NCBI GenBank assembly: GCA_002343775.1
Contig: DDSH01000028.1
Location: forward strand, 225,027-289,026
Reading direction: 5' to 3'
Origin: Anaerolineales bacterium UBA2395
Lineage (GTDB): Bacteria; Chloroflexota; Anaerolineae; Anaerolineales; Villigracilaceae
Length of the DNA: 64,000 nucleotides
Made by a program: the position numbers and the translations under genes. The notes beneath the pieces are model-generated. The model ran no database searches. It was not told the DNA's origin and was given only the letters and a program-made list of their open reading frames with translations. Position 1 is the stretch's first letter, and every line of letters begins with the position of its first letter. Below, piece by piece: positions 23,607 through 30,248 of the stretch.

Positions 23607-25282
23607 ATCATCGTCGGCTCTTCGTACTTCCCGAACACCTTCGTCATCACGCCAACGATTTCACCCAACGTACAATACGCGCGGACACAATCCATGATGT
23701 AGGGCATTGTGTTCTCAGTCCCTTCGCAGGCAATTCGCAGTGCGTCAAGAGTCTGTCCCACACGCCCACTGTCACGCGTCTTTTTAACCTCGTTGAGCCG
23801 CGCCACCTGACGGCTGTATCCATTTGGATCCATTCTTAGGATGGGGATGTTCATCGGCTTGCCTTCGTTGTAAGCGTTCACGCCCACAATTCTGCGAATG
23901 TTCTGGTCGATCTCGCGTTGATAGCGATAGGCGGCATCGGAGATCTCGCTTTGCATGAAGCCTTTTTCCAAGGCGGGGATGACCCCACCTAATTCTTCGA
24001 TGCGATGGAAATAATGATATGCCTGCTGTTCGATGCGGTTCGTCTGCGCTTCGACGAAGAAACTGCCGCCGAGCGGATCGACCGTATTCGTCACGCCGGA
24101 TTCTTCGGCGATGATCTGCTGGGTGCGCAGCGCAACTGTCACCGCATGTTCGGAGGGAAGCGCGAGGGCTTCATCCATTGAATTGGTATGCAGGGATTGC
24201 GTGCCACCGAGCACAGCCGCCAACGCCTGGATCGCCACGCGGACAATGTTGTTCTCCGGCTGCTGCGCCGTGAGCGAGACTCCCGCCGTCTGTGTGTGGA
24301 AGCGCATCAACCACGAACGCGGATTTTTTGCCTTGAACGTCTCGCGCATCTCACGTGCCCAAATGCGGCGGGCGGCGCGGTATTTGGCGATCTCTTCAAA
24401 GAAGTCGTTGTGCGCGTTGAAGAAGAACGACAAACGTGGCGCGAATTCGTCCACATCCATGCCGCGTGCCATGCCCCAGCGGACGTATTCCATGCCGTCT
24501 GCGAGGGTGAACGCCAGTTCCTGCGCCGCCGTCGAACCGGCTTCGCGGATGTGATAACCGGAAATGGAAATCGTATTCCACTGTGGCACGTGCTTCGCGC
24601 CGAACTCCATCGTGTCCACCACGAGGCGCATCGAAGGCTCTGGCGGGAAGATAAATTCCTTTTGCGCGATGAATTCCTTGAGGATGTCGTTCTGCAGAGT
24701 CCCGCGCAATTGATCGGAGCGCACGCCCTGTTTCTCTGCAGCGGCGATGTACATCGCCCAGATGATCGCGGCGGGCGAATTGATGGTCATGCTGGAGGAA
24801 ACTTTGTCGAGCGGGATTCCATCCAGCAAAATTTCCATATCTTTCAATGAAGAAACTGCCACGCCGCATTTGCCAAATTCACCGAGCGCTTCGGGCTGGT
24901 CGGTGTCGTAGCCCATCAACGTGGCGAGGTCGAAGGCAATGCTCAAGCCGGTCTGACCCTGGTCAAGTAAGTATTTGAAGCGCTGGTTCGTCTCTTCGGC
25001 TGTACCGAAACCTGCGAACATGCGCATCGTCCACAGTTTGGAGCGGTGAAGCGTCGGGTGGACTCCCCTTGTGTACGGGTACTCACCCGGAAGTCCGAGA
25101 GAAGCGGTGTAGTCTGTGTCCGCAATATCGAGCGGCGTATACAATCGGTTGATCGATTCGGAGGAAGTCGTGATAAATTCTTCAGCGCGTTCGGGCAGTT
25201 GGTTCAATGCTTTCTTAAGAGAGGTTTCTTCCCATTGCGAAAGCATTCTTTCCAGATCTTCGAGCGTTTTTTTATCGTACAT
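23603..25282 (-). CDS. Acyl-CoA mutase large subunit, isobutyryl-CoA-mutase-like
   Basis: A 559-residue B12-dependent mutase catalytic subunit without the C-terminal cobalamin domain, so it needs a separate small subunit that is not in the window. Family motifs include YPYTRGVHPTL, GLSIAFDLATLMGYD, TLQNDILKEF, FPPEPSMRLV, QWNTISISGYHIREAG and FHTQTAGVSLTAQQP. The residues that set specificity (Tyr89 and Arg207 in Propionibacterium methylmalonyl-CoA mutase) are Phe89 and Gln207 here. This pair is reported for isobutyryl-CoA mutase, so interconversion of isobutyryl- and n-butyryl-CoA is more likely than methylmalonyl-CoA chemistry. AAGGAG-type site before ATG; monocistronic. Confidence 0.85.
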   Translation of the reverse strand: MYDKKTLEDLERMLSQWEETSLKKALNQLPERAEEFITTSSESINRLYTPLDIADTDYTASLGLPGEYPYTRGVHPTLHRSKLWTMRMFAGFGTAEETNQRFKYLLDQGQTGLSIAFDLATLMGYDTDQPEALGEFGKCGVAVSSLKDMEILLDGIPLDKVSSSMTINSPAAIIWAMYIAAAEKQGVRSDQLRGTLQNDILKEFIAQKEFIFPPEPSMRLVVDTMEFGAKHVPQWNTISISGYHIREAGSTAAQELAFTLADGMEYVRWGMARGMDVDEFAPRLSFFFNAHNDFFEEIAKYRAARRIWAREMRETFKAKNPRSWLMRFHTQTAGVSLTAQQPENNIVRVAIQALAAVLGGTQSLHTNSMDEALALPSEHAVTVALRTQQIIAEESGVTNTVDPLGGSFFVEAQTNRIEQQAYHYFHRIEELGGVIPALEKGFMQSEISDAAYRYQREIDQNIRRIVGVNAYNEGKPMNIPILRMDPNGYSRQVARLNEVKKTRDSGRVGQTLDALRIACEGTENTMPYIMDCVRAYCTLGEIVGVMTKVFGKYEEPTMI

Positions 25283-25381
25283 GGCATCTCCTTTGGCGAA
25301 GTAAGGAGATTATAACCCGCCCTTTCTCCTCTCCGCCGCTATCGCGCACCTACCACTTGCTATCGCTCGGGTACGCGTCCT

Positions 25382-25413
25382 CCAAATATGACAGTAGTTC
25401 ATATCATATTTGG
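25382..25413. other. Hairpin upstream of the DUF3090 promoter
   Basis: CCAAATATGA (25382-25391) and TCATATTTGG (25404-25413) form a perfect 10-bp inverted repeat with a 12-nt loop, overlapping the -35 region of the promoter at 25410-25438. It could be an operator or a repeat remnant. Confidence 0.45.
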
Positions 25414-25438
25414 GGAGGTTGGGTGGGGGTGGTATACT
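25410..25438 (+). promoter_or_regulatory. Promoter of the DUF3090-SCO1664 pair
   Basis: TTGGGG (25410-25415), 17 nt, TATACT (25433-25438); the ATG is at 25456 with AAAGG upstream. The -35 is partial (3-4 of 6 matches). Confidence 0.5.
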
Positions 25439-25455
25439 CTCGAAAAAGGTAAATT

Positions 25456-25983
25456 ATGCCCCGCTTTGAAATTGATGTAGACCCTTGCGACCATATCACA
25501 GCAGACGCCATCGGGAAACCCGGTCAGCGCGTGTTCTATTTGCAAGCGTATCAGGATACCCGCACCATTACCATTATTATCGAGAAGGCGCAGTTGATCT
25601 CGCTTGCCATCGGCATCGAGCAATTCCTGGTGCAGGTCGGTCAGCAGAACCCAGATCTGGAAGAAGCCTCTGGCGATTACATTGAAGATGCCATGCGCAT
25701 CCACCCACCGGTAGACCCGCTCTTCCGCGCCGGAGAGATCGGTCTCGGTTACGATAAAGAACGCGACCGGGTGGTGGTCTTCACCAAGGAATTGTTGACC
25801 GAGGAACAAGATGCCGAGTCTGCTGCGCAAGTCCGCTTTTGGGCAACACGCACCCAAATGCGCCGCCTCGCCCGCTGGGGGCAGGAAGTTTCCTCACGCG
25901 GACGTCCCATCTGCCCACAGTGCGGTCAACCGATGGAGCCGGAAGGGCATTTCTGCCCGAAGAAGAACGGACACTTGCACTAG
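25456..25983 (+). CDS. DUF3090-family protein with C-terminal zinc ribbon
   Basis: A 175-residue protein matching the DUF3090 family: N-terminal GKPGQRVFYLQAYQD, IIIEKAQLISLAIGIEQFL, DPLFRAGEIGLGYD and RFWATRTQMRRLARWGQEVSSRGRP. The end is a short zinc ribbon, CPQCGQPMEPEGHFCPKKNGH. Members occur mainly in Actinobacteria and Chloroflexi, next to a gene of the SCO1664 family, as here (70 bp downstream). No biochemical function is known to me. The pairing suggests a shared role, possibly with the kinase-like partner modifying or regulating it. Confidence 0.85.
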   Translation: MPRFEIDVDPCDHITADAIGKPGQRVFYLQAYQDTRTITIIIEKAQLISLAIGIEQFLVQVGQQNPDLEEASGDYIEDAMRIHPPVDPLFRAGEIGLGYDKERDRVVVFTKELLTEEQDAESAAQVRFWATRTQMRRLARWGQEVSSRGRPICPQCGQPMEPEGHFCPKKNGHLH

Positions 25984-25993
25984 CCTGGTTTCA

Positions 25994-26036
25994 GTTGAAG
26001 GTTGAAAGTTACAGGTTTGAACATTCAACCTTCAAC
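25994..26036. repeat. GTTGAAGG/CCTTCAAC inverted-repeat cassette
   Basis: Arms GTTGAAGGTTGAA (25994-26006) and TTCAACCTTCAAC (26024-26036) are a perfect 13-bp inverted repeat with a 17-nt loop of related heptamers. The cassette fills the gap between DUF3090 and the SCO1664-like gene, leaving the latter without a Shine-Dalgarno. Confidence 0.75.
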
Positions 26037-26053
26037 TTGCAACTCGTAACTTT

Positions 26054-26764
26054 ATGAATTCCCCCGCTTCCCCAAATCTCCGATCTGCTCTTACCAATGG
26101 CGAATACAACCTTCGCGGTCAGTTCATGCTTGGCTCGAATTACACATTTCTCGTCGATGTCCATCATGAAGGTGAAACGTATCAAGCCGTGTATAAGCCG
26201 TGCAAAGGAGAACAGCCGCTGTGGGATTTTCCCGATAATACGCTTGCCTTGCGTGAGGTTGCTGCGTATCAGCTGAGCGAAGCGCTTGGCTTTCACATCG
26301 TGCCGTTCACGGTCTATCGCGATGATGGTCCGCATGGACCTGGTTCGCTGCAGCAGTACATCGAATATGATATCGAATACCACTACTTCAACTTCACCGT
26401 GGAAGACAAGCAAAAACTTCGTCCCGTTGTGCTGTTCGATTACCTAGCCAACAATGCCGACCGCAAAGGGAGTCACGTTTTCTTCGAAGAGGGAACCGGT
26501 CACCTCTACGCCATCGATCATGGCATCTGCTTCCACGAGGAACATAAACTCCGCACCGTGCTATGGGACTTTGCCGGTCAAGCCATCCCAAATGAATTGC
26601 TCGCGCCTCTTTCTCAGACCGGGAACTGGGCAGCCCTCTTCGAGCCGTATCTCAGCCGGGAGGAAATCTCCGCCCTGCTCCTCCGTGCCGAAGAACTGTG
26701 CGAAACGAAACTCTTCCCCCGCCCATTGGGTGGACGAAGAGCCTACCCGTACCCGCCGATATAA
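26054..26764 (+). CDS. SCO1664-family PI3/4-kinase-like protein
   Basis: A 236-residue protein with a minimal phosphatidylinositol-kinase-like core: FLVDVHHEGETYQAVYKPCKGEQPLWDFP (Lys in AVYKP contacts ATP), LALREVAAYQLSEALG, VLFDYLANNADRKGSH (catalytic NNxDRK) and LYAIDHGICF (metal-binding DHG). This matches SCO1664-family proteins, predicted kinases of unknown substrate. It forms a conserved pair with the DUF3090 gene upstream. No ribosome-binding site is seen before the ATG because a repeat cassette abuts it; translation may depend on the upstream gene. Confidence 0.82.
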   Translation: MNSPASPNLRSALTNGEYNLRGQFMLGSNYTFLVDVHHEGETYQAVYKPCKGEQPLWDFPDNTLALREVAAYQLSEALGFHIVPFTVYRDDGPHGPGSLQQYIEYDIEYHYFNFTVEDKQKLRPVVLFDYLANNADRKGSHVFFEEGTGHLYAIDHGICFHEEHKLRTVLWDFAGQAIPNELLAPLSQTGNWAALFEPYLSREEISALLLRAEELCETKLFPRPLGGRRAYPYPPI

Positions 26765-26769
26765 AACCA

Positions 26770-26836
26770 GTTGAAGGTTGAAAGTTTCAAGTTGCAAGTG
26801 AAACCAACCTTCAACCTTCAACTTTCAACCTGAAAC
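26770..26836. repeat. GTTGAAGG/CCTTCAAC cassette before hom
   Basis: GTTGAAGGTTGAAAG (from 26770), GTTTCAAGTTGCAAG, then ACCTTCAACCTTCAAC and TTTCAACCTGAAAC. Complementary halves can form a stem with core GTTGAAGGTT/AACCTTCAAC. Same family as at 25994. Confidence 0.7.
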
Positions 26837-26846
26837 AGGAGTTCCC

Positions 26847-27881
26847 ATGCACTACAACCTCGCTCTCATCGGTTTTGGAAATGTCGCTCGTTCACTGGCT
26901 CGGCTTCTCGTTCGCAAACAGGATGTGTTGAAATCAAACCATGACATCACCTTCTCATTCACTGGCATCTCAACCGGTCGTCACGGTCACGCCGTGAACC
27001 CCAACGGACTCGATATTCAAAAAGCGTTGGAATTGGTGGAAAGTGGAAAGTCCATCTCTCCACTTTCTACTTTACAGGTGGACGATTCGCTTGCGGTAAT
27101 TAAAAACTCCTTCGCCAACTTCATGTTCGAGAACTCCCCCGTCAACACACAGACGGGGCAGCCTGCCATTGACCACATCCGCACCGCGTTGGAGTTGGGA
27201 ATGCACGTCAGCACTGCCAACAAGGGTCCCGTGGTGCATGGCTATCGCGCGTTGACCGAATTGGCGGCATCAAAGGGAAAAATCTTCCGGCACGAATCCG
27301 CTGTGATGGGCGGCGCACCCGTTTTCTCGGTCATGCGTGAGGCGTTTCCGCTCGCGGACTTGGAATCCTTCAAGGGCATCTTCAACGCCACCACCAACGT
27401 CATCTTATCCCGCATGGAAAGCGGCGAGTCCTACGAGCAGGCGCTCGCCTACGCTCAGAAGATCGGGCTGGCTGAAACCGACCCCACCAACGACGTGGAT
27501 GGTTGGGATGCTGCCATCAAAGTGGCTGCATTGGTAACGGTTTTGTGGGATACGCCCATGACACCGCAGCAAGTGAATCCCACCGGCATTCGCGGCATTA
27601 CAAGTGAGATGATCGCCAACGCCAAAGCGGAAGGCAAGCGTTACAAGTTGGTTTGCTCTGCTGAAAAAGTGAATGGCAAGATCAAGGTTGGTGTTTCGCC
27701 CCAACTGGTTGATTCGACTTCCCCGCTCTACGGCATGATGAACTCCAGCACGGGTATCACCTTCCGCACCGATGTCATCATCGATTACTCCATCGTCCTC
27801 TCCGAAAAACCCGGCATGACGGGCGGACCGGTAGAGACTGCCTACGGTCTGTTCGCGGATTTTGTGAATATTGTGAAATAA
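26847..27881 (+). CDS. hom: Homoserine dehydrogenase
   Basis: Reduces aspartate semialdehyde to homoserine in threonine/methionine synthesis. 344 residues, without the C-terminal ACT domain of feedback-regulated forms. The N-terminal Rossmann motif is ALIGFGNVARSL. STANKGPVV supplies the first conserved Lys, FNATTNVILSRM and ETDPTNDVDGWDAAIKVAAL the substrate site with its acidic residues and second Lys. Good AGGAG before the ATG. Residues near 64-75 (SGKSISPLSTLQ) are encoded by a repeat-derived inverted repeat at 27036-27070. It is probably separate from the pair upstream, as a repeat cassette lies between them. Confidence 0.9.
   Translation: MHYNLALIGFGNVARSLARLLVRKQDVLKSNHDITFSFTGISTGRHGHAVNPNGLDIQKALELVESGKSISPLSTLQVDDSLAVIKNSFANFMFENSPVNTQTGQPAIDHIRTALELGMHVSTANKGPVVHGYRALTELAASKGKIFRHESAVMGGAPVFSVMREAFPLADLESFKGIFNATTNVILSRMESGESYEQALAYAQKIGLAETDPTNDVDGWDAAIKVAALVTVLWDTPMTPQQVNPTGIRGITSEMIANAKAEGKRYKLVCSAEKVNGKIKVGVSPQLVDSTSPLYGMMNSSTGITFRTDVIIDYSIVLSEKPGMTGGPVETAYGLFADFVNIVK
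27036..27070. repeat. Repeat-derived inverted repeat inside hom
   Basis: GTGGAAAGTGGA (27036-27047) and TCCACTTTCTAC (27059-27070) pair with one mismatch around an 11-nt loop. The GGAAAGT units resemble the heptamer repeats in nearby intergenic regions and in the signal-peptide region of the peptidase gene at about 3415-3430. Confidence 0.55.
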
Positions 27882-27884
27882 TGC

Positions 27885-27918
27885 GTAGGGGCACGACATG
27901 TCGTGCCCCTACAATTTT
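27885..27918. terminator. GTAGGGGC palindrome acting as bidirectional terminator
   Basis: A perfect 28-bp palindrome with 14-bp arms (GTAGGGGCACGACA and its complement, 27885-27912), followed by AATTTTT on the plus strand. It lies between convergent hom and the DUF1304 gene. Confidence 0.7.
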
Positions 27919-28265
27919 TAGAACACCAACAGAATCACCAACGCCAAAATAGCGGGGACAGCCTGAATATAAAAGATTCGCTTACTCACGGTATATGCGC
28001 CGAAGATTCCCGCAATAATGACACAACTGAGGAAAAAGATTTTCACCGCGTCACCTGCGAACAATCCCCAGATTAGACCGGCGGCGAGGAAGCCGTTGTA
28101 CAGTCCCTGATTCATGGCGAGGGATTTTGATTGTTTGGCAAATTCCTCCGTCATGCGAAAAGATTTCATCCCGCGCGGCTTATCCCACAGGAACATTTCG
28201 AGGTAGAGAAAATACAAGTGCAATAGGGCGACGATCACGATAAGAATGTCGGATACAAGTTTCAT
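27918..28265 (-). CDS. DUF1304 small membrane protein
   Basis: The ATG at 28265 is preceded by AAAGGAG at proper spacing; the longer frame to 28337 is unsupported. A 115-residue protein with four membrane segments: ILIVIVALLHLYFLYLEMFLW, YNGFLAAGLIWGLFAG, IFFLSCVIIAGIFGAYTV and IQAVPAILALVILLVF. The motif LEMFLWDKPRG and later MNQGLYNGFLAAGL are typical of DUF1304 proteins. No function is known. It is monocistronic and convergent with hom. Confidence 0.8.
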   Translation of the reverse strand: MKLVSDILIVIVALLHLYFLYLEMFLWDKPRGMKSFRMTEEFAKQSKSLAMNQGLYNGFLAAGLIWGLFAGDAVKIFFLSCVIIAGIFGAYTVSKRIFYIQAVPAILALVILLVF

Positions 28266-28304
28266 GCGATTCTCCTTTGGTAAAGGGGAGTATAGCAGGA
28301 AGTT

Positions 28305-28375
28305 AACCACCAAGGCACGAAGGCACGAAGTCACCAAGAATCTTTGAGGCTTTGCATCTTAGAGTCTTTGTGGTT
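28305..28375. repeat. AACCACCAAGGCACGAAGG repeat cassette
   Basis: Begins AACCACCAAGGCACGAAGG with tandem CACGAAGG units, then CACCAAGAATCTTTG, and ends with AGTCTTTGTGGTT, the approximate complement of its start. Lies upstream of the radA promoter. Confidence 0.65.
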
Positions 28376-28399
28376 CGTAAAACAGAACAAAAATTCTGT

Positions 28400-28405
28400 T
28401 ATACT
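28400..28405 (+). promoter_or_regulatory. -10 box of radA
   Basis: TATACT, 68 nt before the radA ATG. The -35 region (about 28377-28382) is weak and partly occupied by an inverted repeat CAGAA...TTCTG. Confidence 0.45.
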
Positions 28406-28466
28406 GACCTCACCCCCGCCCCTTCTCCCCACGGGCACAAGTCCCACAAGGAGAGGGGAGAGAGCA
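28405..28466. repeat. CCTCACCCCCGCCCC / GGAGAGGGGAG repeat in the radA leader
   Basis: CTCACCCCCGCCCCTTCTCC on the left and AAGGAGAGGGGAGAG on the right can pair through CCCCTTCTCC/GGAGAGGGG. It fills the whole untranslated leader of radA and includes its only purine-rich ribosome-binding region. Confidence 0.55.
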
Positions 28467-28473
28467 TGGAACA

Positions 28474-29883
28474 ATGGCAAAAACAAAAACCCACACCCGA
28501 TATGTCTGCCAGCAATGCGGACGTGTCGCCGCATCTTACATGGGCAAATGCCCGCAATGCAGCGCCTTCGATAGCATGGTGGAAGAAGTCATCCACGATG
28601 AACCTGCCCCAAAGAAAGGCGCGGTCAACGTTCGCGGCTTGAGCGGACGTTCGGAACCGCGACCCATTTCCGAGGTCAGTGGTGAGGCGGAAGATCGCGT
28701 TCACCTGCCCATCGGTGAATTCGCGCGCGTTCTCGGTGGCGGCATCGTCCCCGGTTCCATCGTGCTCGTTGGCGGTGACCCGGGCATTGGCAAATCCACA
28801 TTGATGCTGCAAATGGCGATGGAGATGGCGAAAGTTCAGCGCGTGCTGTATGTGTCGGGCGAAGAGTCGGAACGGCAGATCAAGATGCGTGCCTCGCGTC
28901 TGTTCAACGGCGGGAAGGATCTACCGAAAGAACTGCTGTTGGTGACGGAGACGAATCTCGAAGTGATCTTCAGCCACGTCCGCGAATCCAAACCGGACCT
29001 GCTCATTGTGGACTCCATCCAGACCACGTATCTCTCTGAATTGGATTCGTCTGCGGGCTCGGTTTCGCAGGTGCGTGAGTGCTCATCGCAATTGCGAGAG
29101 TTGGCGAAGTCCAGCGGCGTGACGGTCTTCATGATCGGTCACGTAACAAAAGAAGGCGCAATTGCCGGTCCGCGTGTGTTGGAGCATATCGTGGACACGG
29201 TTTTGTATCTCGAAGGGGATCGCTTTCAAGCCTATCGTCTGTTGCGCTCGGTGAAGAATCGCTTCGGTGCGACATCGGAAGTGGGCGTGTTCGAAATGCG
29301 CGAAGGCGGCATGATCGAAGTGACCAATCCGTCTGAGGCGTTTTTGGCAGAACGTTTGGTCAATGCGGCTGGGTCTGCGATTGCGGTAACAATGGAAGGG
29401 ACGCGTCCAATCCTTGTGGAAGTGCAGGGACTGACCTCACCGACTCAATTTGGTAATGCGCGCCGCACGCCCAACGGTGTGGACTTCAATCGTCTGTTGC
29501 TCATCACCGCTGTGCTCACACGCCGCGTTGGGTTGAAACTTGCCGAGCAGGATGTCTTCGTCAACGTGGTGGGCGGCATTCAGATCGACGAACCTGCCGC
29601 TGACCTAGCCGTCGCTGCCGCCATTGCATCCTCATGGAAAGATCTGCCGATTCAAGCCAATGTGGTTTTGATCGGTGAGATCGGCTTGGCTGGTGAGTTG
29701 CGTATGCCGGGACAAATGGTAGCGCGTTTGAAGGAAGCGCAGAAACTTGGCTTCAAAACTGCCATTGTTCCAAAGGCGATTCGCAAAGGCGAAGAATATC
29801 CCAAAGGAATTGAAGTCGTCGAAGTCCGCTCAGTGGATCAGGCGTTGAGTGCGGCGTTGAAAACCACAGATAAACGCGGATGA
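28474..29883 (+). CDS. radA: DNA repair protein RadA (Sms)
   Basis: A 469-residue RecA-like helicase of recombination and branch migration. Order: N-terminal zinc finger (CQQC...CPQC, residues 11-29), RecA-type ATPase with Walker A GGDPGIGKST and VDSIQT Walker B, the RadA-specific KNRFG motif, and a C-terminal Lon-like domain (VNVVGGIQIDEPAADLAVAAAI). Length is usual. The last residues (TTDKRG) and the stop are encoded by the start of a dispersed repeat (29863-29925), so the natural C-terminus has been modified by it. A second ATG at 28466 is out of frame. Confidence 0.95.
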   Translation: MAKTKTHTRYVCQQCGRVAASYMGKCPQCSAFDSMVEEVIHDEPAPKKGAVNVRGLSGRSEPRPISEVSGEAEDRVHLPIGEFARVLGGGIVPGSIVLVGGDPGIGKSTLMLQMAMEMAKVQRVLYVSGEESERQIKMRASRLFNGGKDLPKELLLVTETNLEVIFSHVRESKPDLLIVDSIQTTYLSELDSSAGSVSQVRECSSQLRELAKSSGVTVFMIGHVTKEGAIAGPRVLEHIVDTVLYLEGDRFQAYRLLRSVKNRFGATSEVGVFEMREGGMIEVTNPSEAFLAERLVNAAGSAIAVTMEGTRPILVEVQGLTSPTQFGNARRTPNGVDFNRLLLITAVLTRRVGLKLAEQDVFVNVVGGIQIDEPAADLAVAAAIASSWKDLPIQANVVLIGEIGLAGELRMPGQMVARLKEAQKLGFKTAIVPKAIRKGEEYPKGIEVVEVRSVDQALSAALKTTDKRG

Positions 29884-29925
29884 ACGCAGATTTACTTATC
29901 AAATTTATCTGTGTTCATCTGTGGT
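29863..29925. repeat. ACCACAGAT repeat cassette supplying the radA stop
   Basis: Left part is three near-10-mers (ACCACAGAT, AAACGCGGAT, GAACGCAGAT); right part ATCTGTGTTCATCTGTGGT is the complement of the first and third. The radA TGA (29881-29883) lies inside the left arm. Confidence 0.75.
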
Positions 29926-29941
29926 GAAAATAGAGGTAAAT

Positions 29942-30169
29942 ATGTGCCGAAGTATAAAACCCCTTAGAAATATGGATCACCCCGTCACCGAGCAGGAGAT
30001 TTATGAGGCGGCGCTTCAATATGTAAGAAAAGTCAGCGGATACCGTAAACCGTCAAAGGTCAATGAAGAAGCGTTCAATAAGGCTATAGAAGAAGTGGCG
30101 GAGTCAACGCGAAAAATTCTGGCTAATTTAAAGACCGTCGAAAGTCAAAGGTCAAAAGCCGCTGTCTGA
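29942..30169 (+). CDS. DUF2277-family protein
   Basis: The ATG at 29942 is chosen because family members start MCRSIKxLRN; AGAGG precedes it. A 75-residue protein: MCRSIKPLRN, then PVTEQEIYEAALQYVRKVSGYRKPSKVNEEAFNKA split over two helices, and AIEEVAESTRKIL. DUF2277 proteins are small, helical and of unknown function, often near nucleic-acid genes. The C-terminal SQRSKAAV region is coded by repeat-like sequence (AAAGTCAAAGGTCAAAAG), so it may be an acquired tail. It follows radA by 58 bp, filled by a repeat. Confidence 0.75.
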   Translation: MCRSIKPLRNMDHPVTEQEIYEAALQYVRKVSGYRKPSKVNEEAFNKAIEEVAESTRKILANLKTVESQRSKAAV

Positions 30170-30213
30170 CCTGCAACTTGCTACCTGCAACTTATAACTG
30201 ATTGAAACCGTAT

Positions 30214-30245
30214 ACCTCCTTAGGCATTAACCTGAGGAGGTTTTT
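30214..30245 (+). terminator. Terminator or Shine-Dalgarno-sequestering hairpin
   Basis: ACCTCCTTAGG (30214-30224) pairs with CCTGAGGAGGT (30231-30241) with one mismatch, loop CATTAA, then TTTTT. The 3' arm contains GAGGAGG, the only Shine-Dalgarno of the gene starting at 30249, so the same structure can act as terminator and as translational switch. Confidence 0.65.
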
Positions 30246-30248
30246 CTT

